Assembly: GCF_027706845.1 (NCBI RefSeq)
Contig: NZ_JAQGCZ010000013.1
Span: 62,001-126,000, forward strand
DNA: 64,000 nucleotides
From: Mycolicibacterium sp. BiH015
Lineage (GTDB): Bacteria > Actinomycetota > Actinomycetes > Mycobacteriales > Mycobacteriaceae
Direction: 5' to 3'
Positions 57,410 to 64,000 of this stretch are shown piece after piece. How positions within the stretch are numbered: the first letter of the stretch is position 1; each line of letters opens with the position of its first letter. The translations under genes and the position numbers were made by a program. Under the pieces are notes generated by a model. It had not been told where the DNA came from. It ran no database searches and was given only the letters and a program-made list of their open reading frames with translations.

Positions 57410-58260
57410 CGGCGCTCGAAACGCACGCCACGACGTCGGTGCGGCCCGAACCGGTCACCACGCATCGCACCAATCTGGCTCAACAGTCCTGGATCATGGT
57501 GAAACGCAACATGATCCACACCAAGCGCATGCCTGAGATGCTCAGCGACGTGACGGCGCAGCCGATCATGTTCGTGCTGTTGTTCGCGTTCGTGTTCGGC
57601 GCGTCGATCACCAACACCGGAGGCGCGTCATACCGGGAATTCCTGCTGCCCGGCATCCAGGCGCAGACCATCGTGTTCTCGGCGTTCGTGGTCGCTGCGG
57701 GAATCACCGCCGACGTCGAGAAGGGCATCATCGACCGTTTCCGGTCGCTGCCGATCTCCCGGTCCTCCGTGCTGATCGGCCGCAGCATCGCCAGCGTCAT
57801 CCACTCGTCGCTGGGGGTGCTCGTGATGGCGCTGACGGGCCTGGCCATCGGCTGGCGGATCCGCAACGGCGTCGGCGAGGCCATCCTGGCCTTCGTTCTC
57901 CTGCTGGTCTTCGGCTTCGGGATGATCTGGTTCGGCGTGCTCGTGGGATCCCTGATGCGCACCGTCGAGGCGGTCAACGGGGTGATGTTCACCGTGCTGT
58001 TCCCGATCACGTTCCTCGCCAACACCTTCGTGCCCACCGAGCCGATGCCGCGCTGGCTGCGGGTGATCGCCGAGTGGAACCCGGTCTCGTCACTGGCACA
58101 GGCGATGAGGGAATTGTGGGGTAATGGCGGTCCTGCGCCCGAGAGCGCCCAGCTGCCGCTGCACTATCCGGTGCTCTCGACGATCCTGTGGTCGCTGGCG
58201 TTGACGGCGCTGTTCGCACCCTTCGCGCTGTACGCCTACAAGCGCAGAACCGCGGATTAG
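57406..58260 (+). CDS. ABC-2 type permease, DrrB type
   Basis: 284 aa with six TM helices (PIMFVLLFAFVFGASI, TIVFSAFVVAAGI, LGVLVMALTGLAIGW, LAFVLLLVFGFGMIWFGVLVG, GVMFTVLFPITFLA, LWSLALTALFAPFALYAY). EKGIIDRFRSLPISRSSVLIGR and NTFVPTEPMPRWLRVIAEWNPVS are characteristic of DrrB/ABC-2 exporters. With the preceding ATPase it forms a probable drug or lipid exporter. Confidence 0.93.
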   Translation: MTALETHATTSVRPEPVTTHRTNLAQQSWIMVKRNMIHTKRMPEMLSDVTAQPIMFVLLFAFVFGASITNTGGASYREFLLPGIQAQTIVFSAFVVAAGITADVEKGIIDRFRSLPISRSSVLIGRSIASVIHSSLGVLVMALTGLAIGWRIRNGVGEAILAFVLLLVFGFGMIWFGVLVGSLMRTVEAVNGVMFTVLFPITFLANTFVPTEPMPRWLRVIAEWNPVSSLAQAMRELWGNGGPAPESAQLPLHYPVLSTILWSLALTALFAPFALYAYKRRTAD

Positions 58261-58318
58261 CCGTTCCGCGGTTGAAACTCGCGCAGTGCCGCCGTGCCGA
58301 GCGAAGGCAAACGGTCAC

Positions 58319-58346
58319 AGCTGAGTATTGGAAGCTATACTCAGCT
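58319..58346 (+). promoter_or_regulatory. Perfect 10-bp-arm operator overlapping a leaderless promoter
   Basis: AGCTGAGTAT (58319-58328), TGGAAGCT, ATACTCAGCT (58337-58346). TATACT (58336-58341), a near-perfect -10, lies 6 bases before the ATG at 58348, so the transcript would start at or beside the ATG while the operator covers the -10. Confidence 0.75.
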
Positions 58347-58347
58347 G

Positions 58348-59376
58348 ATGGACAAGCTTCCGAGCCGCCTCGCCGACCATCCGACCGTGCGCGCGGTGCG
58401 GTCACATCCGACGCCCGCTGCGGGTGTCATCGACGCCGACTGGCTGCGCAAAGTCTGCCTGGACGCCGGTGCCGACGACGTCGGTTTCGCCCGCGTCGAC
58501 GACCCCGAGTTGACATCGGAGCTGCCCCACGTCGAGGCGGCGCTGCCCGGGGCCGTGAGTTACATCTCGCTCGTCGTCAAGATGAACCGCGACAATGTCC
58601 GCTCGACCGCACGCAGCGTCGCCAACCAGGAGTTCCACCGTGGTGGCGAGCTCATGAACGAAGCCGCCCACCGGATCACCCGGGTGCTGCAGGACGCCGG
58701 CCATCGGGTGGTCAATCCGTCGGCGACGTTCCCCATGGAGATGGACCAGTTCCCCGGGCGGATCTGGGTGATCGCGCACAAGCCGGTCGCGGTCGCAGCG
58801 GGCATGGGCGCGATGGGCATCCATCGCAATGTCATTCACCCCAAGTTCGGCAACTTCATCCTGCTCGGCACCATCCTGGTTGCGTCCGAGATCAGCAGTT
58901 ACTCTGTGCCGCTCGATTATTCGCCCTGTCTGGAATGCAAACTGTGTGTGGCGGCATGCCCGGTCGGGGCGATCAAGAAGAACGGCGACTTCGACTTCTT
59001 CGCGTGCTCGGTGCACAACTACCGCGAGTTCATGGGCGGCTTCACCGACTGGGTGCAGACCATCGCCGACAGTGCCGATGCCGAGGACTTCCGCTCCCGC
59101 GTCACCGATTCGGAGAATGCCTCGATGTGGCAGAGCCTGTCCTTCAAGCCCAACTACAAGGCGGCCTACTGCCTGGCGGTATGCCCGGCCGGCGAAGAGG
59201 TCATCGAGCCCTACCTCGACGACCGAAAGGGGTTCATGGACCTGGTGCTGAAACCACTTCAGGACAAGCGCGAAACTCTCTACGTACTACCGGGTTCCGA
59301 CGCCGAAGCGCACGCCACGAAGCGCTATCCCCACAAGCCTGTCAAGAGAGTCGACAGCGGAATCCGCGGCGTTTGA
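58348..59376 (+). CDS. 4Fe-4S protein, QueG-like architecture
   Basis: 342 aa. Two cluster motifs: CLECKLCVAACPVGAI (full CxxCxxCxxxCP) and CLAVCPAGEE near residue 280, with VASEISSYSVPLDYSPC between them, as in epoxyqueuosine reductase-like iron-sulfur proteins. No TM helix. The N-terminal ~200 residues include a GMGAMGIHRNVIHPKFGNFILLG block. Role unknown, electron transfer probable. No ribosome-binding site; operator right in front. Follows the exporter genes by 87 bp but has its own promoter. Confidence 0.85.
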   Translation: MDKLPSRLADHPTVRAVRSHPTPAAGVIDADWLRKVCLDAGADDVGFARVDDPELTSELPHVEAALPGAVSYISLVVKMNRDNVRSTARSVANQEFHRGGELMNEAAHRITRVLQDAGHRVVNPSATFPMEMDQFPGRIWVIAHKPVAVAAGMGAMGIHRNVIHPKFGNFILLGTILVASEISSYSVPLDYSPCLECKLCVAACPVGAIKKNGDFDFFACSVHNYREFMGGFTDWVQTIADSADAEDFRSRVTDSENASMWQSLSFKPNYKAAYCLAVCPAGEEVIEPYLDDRKGFMDLVLKPLQDKRETLYVLPGSDAEAHATKRYPHKPVKRVDSGIRGV

Positions 59377-59392
59377 ACAGCCGGTGGGAGGG

Positions 59393-59971
59393 TCAGCTCC
59401 AGGCATGCACGATGTTCTGGGCCGGCTCGACGCCGAGCTCCACCAGAAGCTCGGTGGCGTCGGCGGCCAGCTCCACGATGGTGCCCAGTTCCGGGCGTTC
59501 CCGGGAATTGAAGTTCTCCAGTACGAAGCTGGCGCCCGACTTCTGGCCGGGCGGTCGGCCGATGCCGACCCTGACCCGCTGAAAGTCATTGCCGCCGAGG
59601 GCTGATGCGACGGAACGCAGCCCGTTGTGGCCCGCGACGCCGCCGCCGGATTTCAGCCTGATCCGGCCGAAATCGATGTCGAGTTCGTCGTGGATGATGA
59701 CGACTTCCGCAGGGGCGACCGAGTAGAACTTCGCCAACGGACCGACCTGGCGACCCGACTCGTTCATGTAGACCCGCGGCTTGGCGAGCACCACCGGACG
59801 GCCTGCGAGCCGTCCGGTGGCAACCTCTGCGCCAGAGCGCTTGTGCGCCTTGAACTTTTCGCCCATGCGGTCGGCGAGCACGTCGGCCACGAGGAACCCA
59901 AGGTTGTGCCGGGTTGTGGCGTACTGCGGTCCGGGGTTGCCCAGGCCGACCACCAGCACGGGTTCGGCCAT
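59393..59971 (-). CDS. pth: Peptidyl-tRNA hydrolase
   Basis: 192 aa. VVGLGNPGPQYATTRHNLGFLV with the catalytic His, KPRVYMNESGRQVG, IIHDELDIDFGRIRLKSGGGVAGHNGLRS and FQRVRVGIGRP are intact. Recycles peptidyl-tRNA. Follows rplY by 12 bp. Confidence 0.97.
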   Translation of the reverse strand: MAEPVLVVGLGNPGPQYATTRHNLGFLVADVLADRMGEKFKAHKRSGAEVATGRLAGRPVVLAKPRVYMNESGRQVGPLAKFYSVAPAEVVIIHDELDIDFGRIRLKSGGGVAGHNGLRSVASALGGNDFQRVRVGIGRPPGQKSGASFVLENFNSRERPELGTIVELAADATELLVELGVEPAQNIVHAWS

Positions 59972-59983
59972 GACGCGATTCGC

Positions 59984-60649
59984 CTACTCGGAGTCGGACT
60001 CGGCGGCGGCTTCCTCGCCGCCTTCGCCCTCGGCCGCTTCGGCCTCGTCGGCAGCTTCGCCTTCCTCGCCGCCACCCTCGGCCTCGAGGTCTTCCTCGGT
60101 GGGCGCGGTGACGACGTTGACGACGAGCAACTCGGGATCGGACACCAGAGTCACACCGCTGGGCAGCTCAACCTGGCCTGCCAGGATCTGCGTGCCCTCG
60201 GTGGCGCCCTCGACGGAGACGGTGAGCTGCTCGGGGATGGACTGCACGTCGGCCTCGATCTCGATCGCGTTGGCATCCTGGGTGACCAGGGTGCCCGGTG
60301 CGGCCTCGCCCTCGACGACGACGGTGACCTCGACGGTCACCTTCTCGCCGCGGCGCACGACGAGCAGGTCGGCGTGCTGGATGTTCCGGCGGATCGGATG
60401 GATCTCGATCGCCTTGGTCAGCGCGAGCTGCTCCGTGCCGTCGATGTCGAGCGTCAACACGGCGTTGGTGCCGGCGTTACGCAGCACGGCGGCGAAGTCG
60501 TGGCCGTTGAGCTCGAGGTGCTGGGGGTCGGTGCCGTGGCCGTAGAGCACGACGGGAACGCGGCCTTCGCGGCGGGCGCGACGGGAGGCACCCTTGCCGG
60601 TGGTGCTGCGGACGGCAGCCTTGAGATTGTTGGGGGCGTTCTTCGCCAT
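59984..60649 (-). CDS. rplY: 50S ribosomal protein L25 (CTC type)
   Basis: 221 aa. N-terminal L25 domain (RSTTGKGASRRARREGRVPVVLYGHGTDPQHLELNGHDF), C-terminal TL5/CTC domain (EVTVVVEGEAAPGTLVTQDANAIEIEADVQSIPEQ) and a ~40-residue Glu/Ala/Gly acidic tail. Binds 5S rRNA. ATG after AGGAGCGACACAC. Same operon as pth. Confidence 0.96.
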   Translation of the reverse strand: MAKNAPNNLKAAVRSTTGKGASRRARREGRVPVVLYGHGTDPQHLELNGHDFAAVLRNAGTNAVLTLDIDGTEQLALTKAIEIHPIRRNIQHADLLVVRRGEKVTVEVTVVVEGEAAPGTLVTQDANAIEIEADVQSIPEQLTVSVEGATEGTQILAGQVELPSGVTLVSDPELLVVNVVTAPTEEDLEAEGGGEEGEAADEAEAAEGEGGEEAAAESDSE

Positions 60650-60810
60650 GTGTGTCGCTCCTGTGCCGGTGATCGGTTCTCGGGCACGGCCAGGGGTTGC
60701 ACAACAAGTGTCGGTTCCCGTCGATAACGGTGTACCTGCTGGAGCCTGTGCAGGTCACCCTCGCCGTGACGCGTCCGCAAGGGTAGCGTAAACCCACGCT
60801 CAGCCAAAAA

Positions 60811-61692
60811 TCACAACGGGAACGCGGTGCCCGTGAGCTGCTCGGACAACGTCCACAGCGCGGTCGCTCGCGCACGGTCGCGTGCCAGGGGACTGCGCCA
60901 GTGCGCCACCGTCGGGCCGCGCATCGAGTATTTCGGCCCGACGAAGGTGTCGCCGGCCAGGTCCTGTGACACCGCATACAGCGTCTGCCTGGCGCCGAAG
61001 TCGGCGTCCGTGGCGAACAGCCGGTTACCGGCATGCCAGACGCGGGTGCCGAACCGGTTGCCCGTCTGTCCCTGAAGGTTTGTCGCGGAGTACCCGGGGT
61101 GGGCCGCGAGCGATCTCACAGGGGAACCGGCGGCGCTCAGCTGGCGCTGCAGTTCGCGGGTGAACAGCAGGTTGGCCAGCTTGGACTGACCGTAGGCGGG
61201 CCACGCCAGGTACGGCCGGGATTTCCAGTTGAGATCTTTGAGGCTGACGTAGCCGAGCAGATGCATCATCGACGAGACCGTCACGACGCGGTCGGTGATC
61301 TTGGGCAGCAGCAGGTTGGTCAAGGCGAAATGGCCAAGGTGGTTGGTGCCGATCTGGCTTTCGAACCCGTCGGCTGTCAGCTTGAACGGCACGGCCATGA
61401 TGCCGGCGTTGTTCACCAGCACGTCGACGCGGTCGTCGGGACCGGAGAAGCCGTCGGCGAACGACTGCACCGACCCCAGGTCCTGCAGATCGAGGTGACG
61501 TACCTGCACGTCGCCGGTCATGCCGGCCGCGGCGGCGTTGCCCTTGTCGAGGTCGCGCACCGCGAGAATCGTCGTCGCGCCGGCCCGGGCGAGCTCGCGG
61601 GCGGTCACCAGGCCGAGTCCGCTGTTGGCGCCGGTCACGATGACGGTGCGCCCGGCAAACGATGGCAGGTCCGCGGCGGTCCAGTCGCTCAT
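60811..61692 (-). CDS. Classical SDR oxidoreductase (retinol dehydrogenase-like)
   Basis: 293 aa. GRTVIVTGANSGLGLVTAREL cofactor loop, LVNNAGIM, VSSMMH, active site YGQSK, AHPGYSATNLQG. This layout is of the protochlorophyllide/retinol-dehydrogenase-like SDR group, not the mycofactocin group. Start MSDWTAADLPSF rather than an upstream ATG. Inserted between lpqT and rplY relative to M. tuberculosis; substrate unknown. Confidence 0.88.
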   Translation of the reverse strand: MSDWTAADLPSFAGRTVIVTGANSGLGLVTARELARAGATTILAVRDLDKGNAAAAGMTGDVQVRHLDLQDLGSVQSFADGFSGPDDRVDVLVNNAGIMAVPFKLTADGFESQIGTNHLGHFALTNLLLPKITDRVVTVSSMMHLLGYVSLKDLNWKSRPYLAWPAYGQSKLANLLFTRELQRQLSAAGSPVRSLAAHPGYSATNLQGQTGNRFGTRVWHAGNRLFATDADFGARQTLYAVSQDLAGDTFVGPKYSMRGPTVAHWRSPLARDRARATALWTLSEQLTGTAFPL

Positions 61693-61767
61693 AGGCCAAC
61701 ACAGTAACGGGATGTGCCAACGCATCCAGTGGCCGAACTCAACGCGCGGATGGCCGGTCAGCGAACG

Positions 61768-62421
61768 TCACGGGAGCTTGACGGTGAACCCTTTGATGAT
61801 GGTCTCGATGTCGGGTGCTTCCTCGGCAGCTTTGTCGGCGTACCCGGTGACGGTGAACTGGATGAGGTAGCGCTGCGCCTTCGGCGGTGCGCCGGTGGCG
61901 ATGACGATGCGGTTGTAGCTGTGCATCCTGGAGCCGTTGAGGTCGTAGCTGCCCTCGATCATCGACGACGGGAAACCGTTGAACGGCTGCGCTGAGGTGT
62001 TGAGTTCGGTGAAGTTCTCCGACATCTGGGCGTCGGCGTTCGCGTGGCTCAGGGCCTGCGTGACGTCGAAGTCGCCGTCGAGCTCGAACACCATCAGCAT
62101 CGCCATGGGGTAGGTGTCGCCTTTGGCGATCGTCCGGGTGCCCGGCGCCAAGTTGGTGTTCATGTAGGGCTGCCAGCCGGCCGGTGTCGGGATCGACACC
62201 GTCAAGTCGGTCAGCTTGTCCGGGGCGACGGGTTGTCCGCCGACACCGGACTCCTCCAGGAACGCCGCGATCGATTTCGGCGGCGCCGACGCGTCGGTCG
62301 TCGACGTGGGGGCCGCGGAGGTCGTCGACCAGACCGATTGATAGTCAGGCGTTTCGGTTGCGCATCCTGTCATGACCAGCGCCGCCGCGGCGGTCACGGC
62401 CAGCAGAAGGCGAACGGTCAC
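61768..62421 (-). CDS. lpqT: Lipoprotein LpqT
   Basis: 217 aa. Signal peptide with lipobox MTGC at Cys20, a Ser/Thr-rich linker, then an LpqN/LpqT domain (LTDLTVSIPTPAGWQPYMNTNLAPGTRTIAKG ... FNGFPSSMIEGSY). Position between prsA and rplY matches Rv1016c. Its GTG start overlaps the arsC stop by 4 bp. Confidence 0.92.
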   Translation of the reverse strand: MTVRLLLAVTAAAALVMTGCATETPDYQSVWSTTSAAPTSTTDASAPPKSIAAFLEESGVGGQPVAPDKLTDLTVSIPTPAGWQPYMNTNLAPGTRTIAKGDTYPMAMLMVFELDGDFDVTQALSHANADAQMSENFTELNTSAQPFNGFPSSMIEGSYDLNGSRMHSYNRIVIATGAPPKAQRYLIQFTVTGYADKAAEEAPDIETIIKGFTVKLP

Positions 62422-62756
62422 AGAATCTCTCGGACGTTGTCGATGGGCCGGGCCAATCGGGTGCCCTTGTCGGTGATGACGAACGGCCGCTCGATCAGTA
62501 TCGGGTGTTCGGCCATCGCGTCCAGCAGTTCGTCGTCGGAGGCCGACGCGAGATCCAGTTCACCGTAAAGCGATTCGCGTTTGCGTATCGCCGTCCGCGC
62601 GTCGATGCCCGCATCGGAGATCATCGTCTCCAGCTCGGCGCGCGATGGCGGCGTCTTGAGGTACAGCACGATCTCCGGTTCGACACCGTTGTCGCGCAAC
62701 AGCTCCAAGGTCTTGCGGGACGTCGAGCATTTGGGGTTGTGCAGGATCCGCGCCAC
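62418..62756 (-). CDS. arsC: ArsC-family (arsenate reductase-like) protein
   Basis: 112 aa. Thioredoxin-fold ArsC/YfgD family: RILHNPKCSTSRKTLELL with the catalytic Cys, YLKTPPSRAEL, RKRESLYGEL and HPILIERPFVITDKGTRLARP (conserved Arg residues). Glutaredoxin-type reductase; real arsenate reduction is not assured because no ars operon is near. Starts at GTG 2 bp after the prsA stop and overlaps lpqT by 4 bp. Confidence 0.9.
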   Translation of the reverse strand: MARILHNPKCSTSRKTLELLRDNGVEPEIVLYLKTPPSRAELETMISDAGIDARTAIRKRESLYGELDLASASDDELLDAMAEHPILIERPFVITDKGTRLARPIDNVREIL

Positions 62757-62758
62757 TG

Positions 62759-63739
62759 TCAAGCTGACCCGTCGAAAAGCCCTGTCACGGAGCCGTTTTC
62801 GAAGACCGCGCGGATGGTGTTGGCCAGCAGTGGCGCGATCGAGAGCACGGTCAGCTGCGGGAACATCTTGTCCTCGCCGATCGGCAGCGTGTTGGTGACG
62901 ATGACCTCGCGCGCACCGCTGTCGGCGAGTCGTTCGCGTGCCGGGTCCGACAGCACGCCGTGTGTGGCGGCGATGACGACGTCGGCCGCCCCGTCTTCTT
63001 TGAGCAGTCGGACGGCCCCGGCGATGGTGCCGCCGGTGTCGATCATGTCGTCGGTGAGGATGCACGTCCTGCCCTTGACGTCGCCGACGACGCGGTTGGA
63101 CTTGACCTGATTGGGCACCAGGGGATCGCGGGTCTTGTGGATGAAGGCCAGCGGCACGCCGCCGAGGGAGTCTGCCCACTTCTCGGCGACGCGCACGCGG
63201 CCGGAGTCGGGGGAGACGACGACCATGTCGTGATCGGCGTAGTTCTCGGCGATGTAGCCGGTCAGCAGCTTCTGGGCGCGCATGTGATCCACCGGCCCGT
63301 CGAAGAAGCCCTGGATCTGGTCGGTGTGCAGGTCGACGGTGACGATGCGATCCACGCCTGCGGTCTTGAGCAGGTCGGCGACGAGGCGCGCGGAGATCGG
63401 CTCACGCCCGCGGTGTTTCTTGTCCTGTCTCGCATAGGGATAAAACGGCAGGATCGCGGTGATCCGCTTGGCGCTACCACGCTTGAGTGCATCGATCATG
63501 AGCAGCTGTTCCATCAGCCACTGGTTGAGCGGCCACGGATGGCTCTGCAGCACGAAGGCGTCGCAGCCTCGGACGGACTCGTCGAAGCGGACGAAGATCT
63601 CTCCGTTGGCGAAGTCCCTGGCGGTCTGTGCGGTGACCGCCACGTCGAGTTCCTTGGCGACCTGCTCGGCGAGTTCAGGGTGCGCCCGACCCGAGAAGAG
63701 CATCAGGTTCTTGCGGTTGTCGGTCCAGTCGTGGCTCAC
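62759..63739 (-). CDS. prsA: Ribose-phosphate pyrophosphokinase
   Basis: 326 aa, the same length as tuberculosis PrsA. Makes PRPP. KNLMLFSGRAHPELAEQVAKEL, FYPYARQDKKHRGREPISARL (ATP flexible loop), DLHTDQIQGFFDGPVDHM, ILTDDMIDTGGTIAGAV (PRPP loop). GTG 63739 (VSHDWTDNRKN) selected by homology; a longer frame to 63799 is not supported. Confidence 0.97.
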   Translation of the reverse strand: MSHDWTDNRKNLMLFSGRAHPELAEQVAKELDVAVTAQTARDFANGEIFVRFDESVRGCDAFVLQSHPWPLNQWLMEQLLMIDALKRGSAKRITAILPFYPYARQDKKHRGREPISARLVADLLKTAGVDRIVTVDLHTDQIQGFFDGPVDHMRAQKLLTGYIAENYADHDMVVVSPDSGRVRVAEKWADSLGGVPLAFIHKTRDPLVPNQVKSNRVVGDVKGRTCILTDDMIDTGGTIAGAVRLLKEDGAADVVIAATHGVLSDPARERLADSGAREVIVTNTLPIGEDKMFPQLTVLSIAPLLANTIRAVFENGSVTGLFDGSA

Positions 63740-63842
63740 GGTCTGCCCTCGGCGGTCGGTGTCGATTCTCGGGTCATCGTACGTAGCGCTGACGTTCATA
63801 CGCTGGCGGGTTACCAGAATGCCAACAAACGGCGACCGAATG

Positions 63843-64000
63843 CTACTCGCTGGTAGCTTGGGGCGTTTCCGCCGCGGCTGCCTTCGCCGCTCGTGCGGCG
63901 GCTTCGGCCGCGGCGCTGCCCGGTCTCTTCTGCGCCACCCAGCCTTCGATGTTGCGCTGCGGACCAGCCGAAACAGCGAGCGCGCCAGGGGGGACGTCCT
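63843..64000 (-). CDS. glmU: GlmU C-terminal fragment, 5' end off window
   Basis: Last 52 codons, reading DVPPGALAVSAGPQRNIEGW and then an Ala-rich tail ending AETPQATSE. This is the end of the left-handed beta-helix acetyltransferase domain plus the mycobacterial tail of bifunctional GlmU, which makes UDP-GlcNAc. Upstream of prsA in the same order as M. tuberculosis. Confidence 0.9.
   Translation of the reverse strand, partial: DVPPGALAVSAGPQRNIEGWVAQKRPGSAAAEAAARAAKAAAAETPQATSE

Noticed and set aside
62418..62756. Arsenic-resistance island at arsC
   Set aside because: No arsR, arsB or acr3 nearby; the protein is a lone ArsC/YfgD-type reductase within the prsA-lpqT operon.

Overview
The window is high-GC actinobacterial DNA and almost certainly comes from a fast-growing Mycobacterium (Mycolicibacterium). 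Evidence: an MspA-type outer-membrane porin, mprA-mprB-pepD, rpfB, LpqN/LpqT lipoproteins, a PE-PPE-domain hydrolase, mycofactocin-type short-chain dehydrogenases, and gene order that from memory matches M. tuberculosis Rv0972c-Rv1018c with insertions. The PE_PGRS genes found there in M. tuberculosis are absent. I see no transposase, IS element, CRISPR array, rRNA or clear pseudogene.

Layout. (1) 1-5950, minus: acyl-CoA carboxylase/dehydrogenase operon atuA-like > fadE13 > accD2 > accA2 (accA2 runs off the left edge), with a palindromic operator over its promoter. (2) 6132-10776: rpmF, then the MprAB envelope-stress system with its protease PepD and MoaB2. (3) 10937-12648: a 52-aa small protein, an MspC-position porin and mscL. 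(4) 12956-19791: a small exported protein; SAF-domain, FmdB and 5-formyl-THF cyclo-ligase genes (minus); galU, a MoeA-like Glp, rimJ, GlpR/SepX; tRNA-Ala(CGC); DUF3297. (5) 19788-31365: accessory island with two TetR-controlled sets of mycofactocin-type SDRs, an ALDH, a double-CMD protein, two P450s and a ferredoxin, followed by OhrR-like MarR, DUF5313, cupin and GGDEF genes. (6) 31526-39434: cAMP-responsive acetyltransferase, AroE-like protein, envelope lipoproteins, PE-PPE hydrolase, AlkB, SoxR, arcA. (7) 39448-46192: a DUF559-type gene inside a 25-bp perfect inverted repeat, protein O-mannosyltransferase, rsmI, pabB, and an ECF41-like sigma factor with a flavoprotein. (8) 46299-59376: metG, tatD, rpfB-ksgA-(permease, soluble kinase)-ispE, pks16, a DrrAB-like exporter, an iron-sulfur protein. 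(9) 59393-64000, minus: pth, rplY, an SDR, lpqT, arsC, prsA and the C-terminus of glmU.

How the genes fit together. Core genes cover translation (rpmF, rplY, metG, pth, ksgA, rsmI, tRNA), precursor supply (prsA, glmU, galU, ispE, pabB) and envelope biology (porin, MscL, Pmt, RpfB, PepD, lipoproteins). The island reads as an oxidative catabolic module: P450 plus ferredoxin hydroxylate, mycofactocin-type SDRs oxidise the alcohol, ALDH makes the acid. The substrate is not visible.

The observations I find most worth following up are the DUF559 gene inside a long inverted repeat at a convergent boundary, the ECF41-like module with a near-consensus self-promoter, the MoeA homologue with eroded catalytic motifs beside its likely membrane receptor, the shared operators of the island, and several apparently leaderless promoters whose -10 lies inside an operator.
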